The notes below the pieces were generated by a model. The model saw nothing but the letters and a program-made list of their open reading frames with translations, made no database searches and had not been told where the DNA came from. Shown piece after piece: positions 1 through 6,722 of a stretch of 11,132 nt of DNA. This DNA is from Chitinophagaceae bacterium (lineage in GTDB: Bacteria > Bacteroidota > Bacteroidia > Chitinophagales > Chitinophagaceae): NCBI GenBank assembly GCA_016741945.1, contig JACVCQ010000043.1:1-11132 (forward strand), given 5' to 3'. Every line of letters begins with the position of its first letter. Within the stretch, counting starts at the first letter, position 1. The position numbers and the translations under genes were made by a program.

Positions 1-5
1 GTTAT

Positions 6-43
6 AAAAAATTAGAGGAGTACCATAAAGGAAACTCCCCTAA
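6..43 (-). terminator. Probable intrinsic terminator downstream of the TIGR02757 gene
   Basis: The arms at 12-21 and 34-43 pair at 9 of 10 positions (one A-C mismatch at 16/39) around a 12-base loop. On the minus strand the stem is followed directly by six T residues (bases 11 to 6). This is the shape of a Rho-independent terminator for minus-strand transcription. It lies about 130 bases beyond the stop codon of the gene ending at 177, so the transcript would have a long 3' tail. No hairpin plus T-run is seen for the plus strand. Confidence 0.55.
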
Positions 44-176
44 ACAGGCTGGTATAAAACCGCCTAAAGAACAAAATTAAAAAGATTAATCAAAACTTTG
101 TTTCTTAACACAGAATCTCTGCGGTTAATTTGCTTTAAAGGACTAACCGTAAAGAATAGGAGTTTTTTAGTAATGA
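44..176. other. Non-coding flank with two small stem-loops and a CACAG-type repeat fragment
   Basis: No convincing reading frame is present. A 7-bp stem with one bulged base forms between 46-53 and 59-65 (loop ATAAA). A 6-bp stem, CGGTTA/TAACCG, forms between 122-127 and 144-149. Around 107-127 the text reads like a worn copy of the CACAGA/CTCTGCGG short repeats seen beside the GxxExxY gene further along. Neither stem is followed by a T-run, so neither is a clear terminator. I assign no function. Confidence 0.35.
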
Positions 177-950
177 CTAGAACTTCTCCATCACTCCCAA
201 CCCAAATAAAGCAAAGTCATATTTTACTGGATCTTTTGGGTCTAGTGTTCTTAAGTAGTTGGTGAGTTCTACCGCTGCTTGCCAATCCATTTGCTTTCTA
301 TCCAATAACTGAAACCGTTTAGCTACTCTGGCTACATGTAAATCAATCGGACAAATCAATTCTGATGGTTTGATCTTTTGCCAAATACCAAAATCAACTC
401 CGGATTTATCTTTTCGTACCATCCAGCGTAAAAACATATTGAGTCTTTTACATGATGACCCTTTAAACGGTGTTGCAATATGTTTTTTTGTTCTGGCAGG
501 TGCATCTTCTAATGAAAAGAAGTATTGATGAAAGGATATTAGTCTTGCTTCCATCTCTTTTTCTATAGTAAGTGTAAAGGCTGATTCCAATGAATCGTAT
601 TGGAGATAATGATGCTTTAAAAAAGAAACGAAATAGAGTAAATCTGTAGCATTAAAAGTTCGATGCTTAAAGTCGATCATTTTTTTTAGATCTTTTTCCT
701 GATAATGTATACAGAACTCATGTGGAGCATCATCCATGTGTTTCATCAGCTCAAATGATTTCTGGATAATAGTGGTTCTATTTCCCCAAGCAAATACAGC
801 AGCAAAAAAACCTGCAATTTCTATGTCTTGCTTTTTAGTGAAAGCATGAGGTACGCAGATAGGGTCTTCTTTGATAAAAGAAACCTGATTGTATTGTTGC
901 ACTTTGCTATCGAAGAAATCTTTTAAGGATTCCTTACTGTCTATCTTCAT
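177..950 (-). CDS. TIGR02757 (DUF2400) family protein
   Basis: A 257-residue cytosolic protein with no signal peptide or membrane segment. It fits the uncharacterised TIGR02757/DUF2400 family: FAWGNR at about 53-58, FKHRTFN at 94-100, a basic CKRLNMFLRWMVRKD stretch at 167-181, PIDLHVARVAKRF at 201-213 and a C-terminal DPVKYDFALFGLGV at 240-253. The PIDLHVARVAKRF segment resembles the conserved helix of helix-hairpin-helix DNA glycosylases such as endonuclease III, so a nucleic-acid role is possible, but that is inference; no catalytic residues can be assigned. The ATG at 950 is preferred over a GTG at 968, which would add six hydrophobic residues. A -7-like motif, TATTTTTG (964-957), sits just before the ATG; with no -33 partner it may be chance. 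The gene lies 48 bases after the reductase-like gene on the same strand, so co-transcription is plausible. Confidence 0.85.
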   Translation of the reverse strand: MKIDSKESLKDFFDSKVQQYNQVSFIKEDPICVPHAFTKKQDIEIAGFFAAVFAWGNRTTIIQKSFELMKHMDDAPHEFCIHYQEKDLKKMIDFKHRTFNATDLLYFVSFLKHHYLQYDSLESAFTLTIEKEMEARLISFHQYFFSLEDAPARTKKHIATPFKGSSCKRLNMFLRWMVRKDKSGVDFGIWQKIKPSELICPIDLHVARVAKRFQLLDRKQMDWQAAVELTNYLRTLDPKDPVKYDFALFGLGVMEKF

Positions 951-998
951 ACAGTACAAAAATATCACAATCCCTTATCACCTGCATGCCTCTTTATA

Positions 999-1535
999 TT
1001 AAGAACTGCTCTTCTGATACCAAAGTTGTACTAAACCTGAGGGAAAAATTTTTGAATCTGTCAACTTTAGTGACTGTCCAGGAAAATCATCTGCAAATAA
1101 GCGAATACCGCTACCCAGAAAATGCGGTATGATCGATATAATGAACTCATCGATCAATCCTTTATTTAAAAGTGCATGAATAGTTGCTGCACCACCATCA
1201 ATAAAGATCGATGCGCCCTCTTGCTTTTGTAGTTGGTCGATCAGTTTTTCGGGAGCGTCGTTCCAAAATGTAACATGTTCATCTTCACCTTGTCTGGATT
1301 TAGAAATGACATAACAATTTCTATCCTGATGCGGAAATGGAACACCAAAACTTAATACTTTGTCATATGTTTTTCTTCCCATAATTACAGTATCAACCCT
1401 GCTTACAAAAGCTGCATACCCATAATCTTCTGGGGGTGCTTCTACGATACTGAGAAAATCTAAATTGTCTTCTTTTCCTGCGATATATCCATCTGCACTG
1501 CAGGCGATGAATACCATGACCTTTCTTTTGTTCAT
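999..1535 (-). CDS. Dihydrofolate reductase family protein (RibD C-terminal-like fold)
   Basis: A 178-residue cytosolic protein of the RibD C-terminal/dihydrofolate-reductase-like family (YyaP/YwjB type). Visible family marks are the N-terminal strand with ACSADGYIAG (11-20), the nucleotide-binding MGRKTY (52-57), a DGGA turn (113-116) and GSGIRLF (141-147). These correspond to the NADPH-binding core of the fold. Relatives are annotated as reductases, but their substrates are mostly unknown, and this is probably not the organism's main folate enzyme because the sequence is closer to the RibD-C group than to FolA. The start is the ATG at 1535, which gives the usual short N-terminus before the first strand; a GTG at 1556 would add seven polar residues. 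No Shine-Dalgarno sequence is visible. The upstream gap holds the heptamer palindrome, 36 bases before the start. Confidence 0.86.
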   Translation of the reverse strand: MNKRKVMVFIACSADGYIAGKEDNLDFLSIVEAPPEDYGYAAFVSRVDTVIMGRKTYDKVLSFGVPFPHQDRNCYVISKSRQGEDEHVTFWNDAPEKLIDQLQKQEGASIFIDGGAATIHALLNKGLIDEFIISIIPHFLGSGIRLFADDFPGQSLKLTDSKIFPSGLVQLWYQKSSS

Positions 1536-1570
1536 TGTATTTTTTTGATTAATCACTACTTAATGATACG

Positions 1571-1652
1571 TGGTATATAGCGAATGGTTCATAGCAAATA
1601 GTAAGATTTATTTTTTACAAACTATTTGCTATGAACCATAAGCCATAGGCGA
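1571..1652. repeat. Palindrome with arms made of tandem TRGYNNA heptamers
   Basis: Bases 1584-1602 and 1621-1639 are perfect reverse complements (19 bp) around an 18-base AT-rich loop. Each arm is a head-to-tail run of 7-bp units. On the plus strand these are TGGTATA (1571-1577), TAGCGAA (1578-1584), TGGTTCA (1585-1591), TAGCAAA (1592-1598) and a partial TAGT. On the minus strand the same register gives TGGCTTA (1645-1639), TGGTTCA (1638-1632), TAGCAAA (1631-1625) and TAGT (1624-1621), with a degenerate TCGCCTA at 1652-1646. The period of 7 excludes a coding repeat. The structure begins 4 bases after the stop codon of the TIGR00266 gene. There is no tight T-run, so it is not a standard terminator, though it could act as a 3'-end stabilising hairpin. 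Confidence 0.85.
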
Positions 1653-1656
1653 AACT

Positions 1657-2451
1657 TTATCTCCACCCATCCCCATCTAATATATTACCGATACCTCCCA
1701 GAATACTTCCTTCTTCTTTTCTGCTGTAAGTACCATAGGCTAGAATCCTTCCTGCCAGTCGGCTAATCGGTAATGTTTGAATCCAAACAATACCCGGGCC
1801 CCGAAGTGTTGCAAAGAATAATCCCTCACCTCCAAAAATGGTATTCTTGATACCTCCGACGAATTGAATATCATAATCTACACCTGAAGTAAAACCAACG
1901 ATACATCCGGTATCTACTTTTAATAATTCTCCGGGTTGTAATTGTCTTTGTACTACATGTCCACATGCATGTAAAAATGACATTCCATCACCTTCCAATT
2001 TTTCCATGATGAATCCCTCGCCACCAAATAAACCGGTTCCTAGTTTTCTTTGAAATTCCAGGCCTACACTTACTCCTTTGGCTGCACAGAGAAATGCGTC
2101 TTTCTGACAAATGATTTTATTCTGAAATCTGGAAAGATCAACCGGAATGATTTTTCCGGGATAGGGAGAGGCGAAACTGACCGTTTTGATGCCGCCGGTT
2201 ACATTCGTAAATGCAGTCATAAAGAGGTTTTCACCCACCAGTACTCTTTTACCCGCATTCAAAAGTTTACCTAATAGTCCACCTTGTTGTTTACTGCCAT
2301 CGCCAAACAGCGTTTCCATTTGAATACCATCATCCATCATCATAAAAGCACCCGGCTCGGCGATTGCTGTTTCATTCGGATCCAATTCCACCTCCACATA
2401 TTGCATCTCTTCTCCGTAGATCTTGTAGTCTATTTCGTGATTTTGTTTCAT
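1657..2451 (-). CDS. TIGR00266 / AIM24 family protein
   Basis: A 264-residue protein of the TIGR00266 (AIM24-like) family, a trypsin-protein-A-like beta-prism fold whose bacterial members have no settled biochemical role. The family signs are EPGAFMMMD near the N-terminus (32-40), a glycine-rich segment at about 47-62, two related glycine turns FGGEGF (142-147) and FGGEGLF (207-213), and a C-terminal block around VWIQTLPISRLAGRI (222-236). There is no signal peptide or transmembrane helix, so it is probably cytosolic or peripherally attached. The ATG at 2451 is chosen; the frame could extend to a TTG at 2460, but ATG in this AT-rich leader is more likely. The length is normal for the family. 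The gene ends 4 bases before the heptamer palindrome. Confidence 0.88.
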   Translation of the reverse strand: MKQNHEIDYKIYGEEMQYVEVELDPNETAIAEPGAFMMMDDGIQMETLFGDGSKQQGGLLGKLLNAGKRVLVGENLFMTAFTNVTGGIKTVSFASPYPGKIIPVDLSRFQNKIICQKDAFLCAAKGVSVGLEFQRKLGTGLFGGEGFIMEKLEGDGMSFLHACGHVVQRQLQPGELLKVDTGCIVGFTSGVDYDIQFVGGIKNTIFGGEGLFFATLRGPGIVWIQTLPISRLAGRILAYGTYSRKEEGSILGGIGNILDGDGWR

Positions 2452-2521
2452 ATCTAACAATTTTAAAAATTAGTAGTCAAGTGTTGATAAAGATTACATA
2501 TCAGTTATAACCCGAGTAAAA

Positions 2522-2568
2522 TAATCTGTGAATCTGTGGCTGATTTTTTGCCACAGATTCACAGATTA
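2522..2568. repeat. Perfect 19-bp inverted repeat built of AATCTGTG/CACAGATT units
   Basis: The arms 2522-2540 and 2550-2568 are perfect reverse complements around a 9-base loop (2541-2549). The left arm contains AATCTGTG twice in tandem (2523-2530, 2531-2538) and the right arm contains CACAGATT twice (2552-2559, 2560-2567), followed or preceded by GCC/GGC. The stop codon of the GxxExxY gene (2568-2566) lies inside the right arm, so the coding sequence runs into the hairpin. On the plus strand six T residues occupy the loop rather than the 3' side, so it is not a typical terminator in either direction. Confidence 0.85.
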
Positions 2569-2955
2569 CAGTATTATTCTTTGGTATTGCAATGATTTTT
2601 CATGAAAGTTTAGTAGCAATCCTAGTTTTAATTTTGAAACAGCCAAATAGTTTAATACCTGTGCCTGATGTTGTTCTATGATTCCTGCCTTTGATTTGAC
2701 TTCTAAAATTATTGAGTTGTCTATTACAAAGTCGGCAAAAAATTTATGCGGTAAAATGATGTTTTTATAGGTAATGGTATATTTCTTTTCTCTTTCATAT
2801 ATCATATTCCTCAGCTTTAGATCATACTCAAAAGCATCTTTATACACCACTTCTAGAAATCCTTTACCTAAAATTCTATGTATCTCCATACCCATACCAA
2901 TCAATTGATAGGTTAAATCTTGTAATGGATAGTCTTTGGAGTTGAATGTGTTCAT
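2566..2955 (-). CDS. GxxExxY family protein, PD-(D/E)XK nuclease-like
   Basis: A 129-residue cytosolic protein. The family-defining motif is GFLEVVY (G32, E35, Y38), preceded by the helix LTYQLIGMGMEIHRILG. The second half carries a PD-(D/E)XK-type pattern: D75 in KFFADFVID, E85 and K87 in IILEVKS, then an amphipathic stretch with Q95, Q97, Q99 and N102-Y103 and a strand LGLLLNF. This fits the nuclease-like fold assigned to the family; activity and targets are not established. The frame stays open upstream to 3096, but that would overlap the RND gene and pass through the terminator hairpin and the CACAG repeats, so the ATG at 2955 (MNTFNSKDY) is the start. Short-period CTGTG/CACAG repeats flank both ends, and the stop codon is inside one of them. 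This hints at a cassette-like history. The gene follows the efflux terminator and is probably transcribed separately. Confidence 0.85.
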   Translation of the reverse strand: MNTFNSKDYPLQDLTYQLIGMGMEIHRILGKGFLEVVYKDAFEYDLKLRNMIYEREKKYTITYKNIILPHKFFADFVIDNSIILEVKSKAGIIEQHQAQVLNYLAVSKLKLGLLLNFHEKSLQYQRIIL

Positions 2956-2960
2956 TTTAT

Positions 2961-2989
2961 TGCCACTGAGGGCACAGAGGTACACAGAA
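2961..2989. repeat. Short tandem 9-bp CACAGAG-type repeat upstream of the GxxExxY gene
   Basis: On the plus strand three 9-bp units run in tandem: GCCACTGAG (2962-2970), GGCACAGAG (2971-2979) and GTACACAGA (2980-2988). The block ends six bases before the GxxExxY start codon and begins with TTGCCAC (2960-2966), which also occurs at the other end of the gene (2548-2554) in the same orientation. The two blocks therefore form imperfect direct repeats around the gene. No self-pairing is seen within this block. Confidence 0.65.
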
Positions 2990-3018
2990 TTTTTTTTCTT
3001 TTGTACCGTATTTCCCGC

Positions 3019-3049
3019 AAAAAAAGCCGCCCCTGAGAACAGGGGCGGC
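3019..3049 (-). terminator. Intrinsic terminator of the efflux operon
   Basis: A perfect 10-bp GC-rich stem (GCCGCCCCTG at 3026-3035 with its complement at 3040-3049) closes on a 4-base loop. On the minus strand it is followed immediately by seven T residues (3025 to 3019). It lies 37 bases beyond the stop codon of the RND gene. This is a textbook Rho-independent terminator and marks the 3' end of the pump operon. It also separates the operon from the GxxExxY gene. Confidence 0.92.
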
Positions 3050-3086
3050 ATGTGGATTATTACCAAAAACCAACTGTACACTATTA

Positions 3087-6000
3087 TTAGAACCAACTAC
3101 CAATAAAGGCTTGATTCACTGTTTCTACATTTTTTAAACGTTTTTCTCTTTTCTTTCTTGCCATTCTATTTCTAATCAATACTGCTACCATCAATAATAA
3201 AAAGATAATGGTCAACGGTGGAATACCCATAAAGCTGATCCATTTACCACCAAACATTCTGCGCATAGGTCTGCGTAAACGTTCGGAGATTAAATACATG
3301 GCAGGAACAATAATCAATGTCATGAAGAAAGCGAAAGTCAAACCAAAAATAATTGTCCAGCTCAATGGCTTCCAGAATACTACATTATCACCACCAAAGA
3401 AAATCCTTGGATTCAACTCTGAGAACAATGTTATGAAGTTGATATTAAAACCAACCGCAATTGGGATGAATGCTAGGATCGCAGCAAGTGCGGTCAATAG
3501 TACCGGAATGATACGTGTTTTACCTGCTTGTATCACTGCTTCTTTTGTTTTCATGCCTCTGGATCGTAACTCATCTGCAAATTCAATTACCAGGATACCA
3601 TTTTTCACAACGATACCTGCTAGACCCACGATTCCCAATCCTGTCATAAGTACAGATACTTCCATGCCTGTGATGGAGAAACCAAGGAATACACCAATGA
3701 CGCTGAAAATAATTTCAGTTAAAATGATCACAGGTTTACTTACACTATTAAATTGTAAAACAAGAATTAATAAAATCAATCCCAATGCAATCAATAGTGC
3801 TTTGAATAAGAAAGCTCCAGTTTCAGCCTGTTGCTCCCCTTCCCCTGTTTGTTTGATGGTGACGCCATCGGGTAAACTTTTGAAATCAGCAATATGTTTA
3901 GCTAAGACCTGATTTACGGCAGTAGCATTATATCCTTCTGTTGTTAGTACATTTGAACGAAGTGTGATCAAACGTTTTTGATTCTTTCTTTTTACACTAC
4001 CCAATGTACTGGTAGGCTCAACTTTTACCAATGCACTAATCGGAATATTTTTAACTGCACCACCTGCTGCCATATCTCTGAAAGAAATACGCATATTCAA
4101 TAGATCAGTTAAGCTTTTACGTTGAATTTCATTATTGCGAAGCTGGATTTTATATTCTTCTTTTCCTTCCTTCACTTTTGATACTTCTCTTCCAAACAGT
4201 GCAGTACGAATTTCCATACCGATTTGAGCAGTGGATACACCTTCGATCAAGGCACGCTGTCTATCAACGATTAACGTGATCTCGGGGTTTTTCAGATCTA
4301 CATCCATTTTTAACTCTTCTACACCTGGTACCTGAATCGAATCCAGATAATTTTTCAAGAAAGTGGCACCTTTAATCATTGCATCGAAATCTTCACTGGC
4401 AATTTCAATGTTGATCGGAGGATCGGTGGGTGGTCCACCATTTTCCTGATCCACACTGATTTCCGAACCGGGAATACCTTTCATTGCCGCACGAATCTGA
4501 TCTAAGTAAGGTCTGGTAGAAACGCCATGTCTTTTTTCAAATTCCACAAATGATACCTGAATACGCCCCAATTCACTTCGTGTACTTCTATCACCTGCTG
4601 TCGGATCACCAGCGCCTACAGCTACGTTACTGATGACACTTTCAACAATTGGATTTTCTTTACCATTCTCAGTGCCTAAAATCTTATTCACTCTTCCTTC
4701 CAATACTTTGGTAACTGAGTCAGTATATTCCACATTTGTACCTACGGGTAATTTTAGGTAGACAAAAATCTGGTTAGGATCACCCTTGGGGAAGAAGGTA
4801 ACTGGGATACGACCACTTCCAATGGAGCCTACAAAAATGAACATAGAGATAAAGAACAAGGCGATGGTTCCTAATAACAAGTGTACAGGTCTCCATCCGT
4901 TCAATGACCATCTCAATAAACTTTCATAATGACTCATAATCCAAGGCAATGCCTTGTTCTGGAAATTATGGATGGCATCATCTAATACATATTTATTGAA
5001 TACCACCAATATCATGAAGAACAGAAGGAAGTTACCCCAGAAAGTAGCGCCTGCAATATCTAATAAGATACCAATAGCAATAGCGATCCAGAATCCTTTC
5101 TTTTTGAAGATGGCGCTTTTAGGCTCTTTTGCACCATGTTCATCTTCATGATTCATGAAGTCAACTGCAAAAATGGGGTTCATGATAAAAGCAACCACCA
5201 GTGATGCAGCTAATGTGAAAATGAGCATTGTTGGCAGGTATACCATGAATTTACCAATAATACCCGGCCAGAATAATAAGGGGAAGAAAGGTGCCAATGT
5301 AGTAAGTGTACCTGCTAATACTGGAACGAATACTTCACCCGCTGCAATTCGTGCAGAGAAAGCAGAAGTTAATTTACCCTTTCCTTCCATGAAGATGCGG
5401 TGCGTATTTTCAATCACTACAATTGCATCATCTACAATGATTCCTAATCCGAATAATAAAGCAAAGAGTACAATGAAGTTGAGTGTTACATGTGTTCCTA
5501 CGATCAAATCAGCACCCGGTAAGAATACAAAGGCAACGAACATACTCAATGGTACAGAGAGTGCTACGAAGAATGCATTCACAACACCCATGAAAAACAT
5601 TAATACAATCAATACCAATACGAAACCGATAATAATGGAGTTCACCAATTCATTGAATGAAGTTCTGGTTTGAATACTCTGATCACCGGTAATGACCGCT
5701 TTCATGTCGGTAGGATATAAAATGCCTTTACCTTCTTCTACAATCTTCTTAACACCATCACTGGTCTCAATCAGGTTTTCGCCACTTCTTTTGATAATAT
5801 TCAGGGTTACTACATTTTTACCATCAAGTCGTGCATAACTTTCTCTTTCTTTAATGGTATCAATTACATGCGCAATATCTTTTAAATAAATAGGAGCACC
5901 GTTATTGTTTCTGATGATGAGCTGTTGGATATCAAAGGCAGTTTTCAATTGTCCTTTCAGCTGTAGGTTTCTCTTCATATTACCTACTTCTAAAAGACCT

Positions 6001-6689
6001 CCTGAAATATCCAGATTTTCACGTTGAACAGCAGCAGTGATGTCGTCAAAAGTGATACCGGCACTTTGCATACGGTAATTGTCAACATTGATTTGGAATT
6101 CACGCTCTGGGGCACCCACAATATCAACACGATTGATTTGTGGCAGATCTTCCAGTTTGTCTTTCATGTCATCGGCATACTTTTTCAGACGCGGCAAATC
6201 ATAATCGCCACTCAGGTTCACATACATGATGGGCTGCTCACTGAAACTTACTTCAAGAACAGTGGGCTCTTGTGTAAGATCATTCGGCAGGTCTTGCTTA
6301 GCCTTATCTACCGCATCTTTTACTTTTTGCAGTGCGATATCTGTTTTTACATCCGTATCAAACTCAACCATAATGGCTGAGAAATCTTGCTGTGATGTAC
6401 TGGTAAACTTTTTGATCTTGGCACCCGTAATACCCTTGATTTGTTTTTCAATAGGACGGGTAACCAGGTTCTCGATATCTTTTGGAGAATTACCTACATA
6501 TACTGTTTGTACATAAATAGTAGGAATAACGATATCAGGAAATTGCTCTTTTGGTAAAGTGATGAATTGGTAAATCCCCGCCAAGCTCACAAATAACATC
6601 ATCAGATAGATCGATGTTTTGTTTTTGATACTCCAGGTAGTAGGTCCGAATTCTTTGAACTTACCTTTTATATTTTCTAATGCACTCAT
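3087..6689 (-). CDS. RND efflux transporter, AcrB/HAE1-like inner-membrane pump subunit
   Basis: A 1200-residue proton-driven exporter of the resistance-nodulation-division superfamily, acting in the inner membrane as the engine of a tripartite pump. The first helix is at about 28-47, the first periplasmic domain at about 48-345, helices 2-6 at about 350-508, the second periplasmic domain at about 625-955 and the second helix bundle from about 960. The proton-relay residues are visible: D420-D421 in GLGIIVDDAIVVIEN (helix 4) and K1029 in GIVVKNGILVIEF (helix 10). The N-terminal LPKEQFPDI and the basic/acidic pattern fit the HAE family, giving drug or amphiphile export rather than heavy-metal export as the likely role; the substrate cannot be read from sequence. 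It is about 150 residues longer than AcrB because of two extra hydrophobic segments between the halves (about 532-566) and a C-terminal hydrophobic segment (1152-1173) followed by a basic tail. It lies 33 bases after the membrane-fusion gene and is last in the operon. Confidence 0.95.
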   Translation of the reverse strand: MSALENIKGKFKEFGPTTWSIKNKTSIYLMMLFVSLAGIYQFITLPKEQFPDIVIPTIYVQTVYVGNSPKDIENLVTRPIEKQIKGITGAKIKKFTSTSQQDFSAIMVEFDTDVKTDIALQKVKDAVDKAKQDLPNDLTQEPTVLEVSFSEQPIMYVNLSGDYDLPRLKKYADDMKDKLEDLPQINRVDIVGAPEREFQINVDNYRMQSAGITFDDITAAVQRENLDISGGLLEVGNMKRNLQLKGQLKTAFDIQQLIIRNNNGAPIYLKDIAHVIDTIKERESYARLDGKNVVTLNIIKRSGENLIETSDGVKKIVEEGKGILYPTDMKAVITGDQSIQTRTSFNELVNSIIIGFVLVLIVLMFFMGVVNAFFVALSVPLSMFVAFVFLPGADLIVGTHVTLNFIVLFALLFGLGIIVDDAIVVIENTHRIFMEGKGKLTSAFSARIAAGEVFVPVLAGTLTTLAPFFPLLFWPGIIGKFMVYLPTMLIFTLAASLVVAFIMNPIFAVDFMNHEDEHGAKEPKSAIFKKKGFWIAIAIGILLDIAGATFWGNFLLFFMILVVFNKYVLDDAIHNFQNKALPWIMSHYESLLRWSLNGWRPVHLLLGTIALFFISMFIFVGSIGSGRIPVTFFPKGDPNQIFVYLKLPVGTNVEYTDSVTKVLEGRVNKILGTENGKENPIVESVISNVAVGAGDPTAGDRSTRSELGRIQVSFVEFEKRHGVSTRPYLDQIRAAMKGIPGSEISVDQENGGPPTDPPINIEIASEDFDAMIKGATFLKNYLDSIQVPGVEELKMDVDLKNPEITLIVDRQRALIEGVSTAQIGMEIRTALFGREVSKVKEGKEEYKIQLRNNEIQRKSLTDLLNMRISFRDMAAGGAVKNIPISALVKVEPTSTLGSVKRKNQKRLITLRSNVLTTEGYNATAVNQVLAKHIADFKSLPDGVTIKQTGEGEQQAETGAFLFKALLIALGLILLILVLQFNSVSKPVIILTEIIFSVIGVFLGFSITGMEVSVLMTGLGIVGLAGIVVKNGILVIEFADELRSRGMKTKEAVIQAGKTRIIPVLLTALAAILAFIPIAVGFNINFITLFSELNPRIFFGGDNVVFWKPLSWTIIFGLTFAFFMTLIIVPAMYLISERLRRPMRRMFGGKWISFMGIPPLTIIFLLLMVAVLIRNRMARKKREKRLKNVETVNQAFIGSWF

Positions 6690-6722
6690 ACAATTAGTTT
6701 AATGGATCTTGAATCTTAATAC

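Noticed and set aside
2522..2568. 19-bp inverted repeat as an insertion-sequence end
   Set aside because: The two arms are only 9 bases apart, there is no transposase in the window and no target-site duplication can be seen.
2956..3096. Upstream extension of the GxxExxY gene by 47 codons
   Set aside because: It would overlap the RND gene end and translate the operon terminator hairpin and the CACAG repeat block; the family's N-terminus fits the ATG at 2955.
3208..3912. Open plus-strand frame of 234 codons opposite the RND gene
   Set aside because: It lies fully inside the antisense of a well-supported RND coding sequence, has no recognisable domain and is rich in the Ile/Asn/Thr/Lys pattern of an antisense shadow.
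5155..5673. Open plus-strand frame of 172 codons opposite the RND gene
   Set aside because: Antisense shadow of conserved RND helices 2-6; low-complexity Asn/Thr/Lys composition and no family features.
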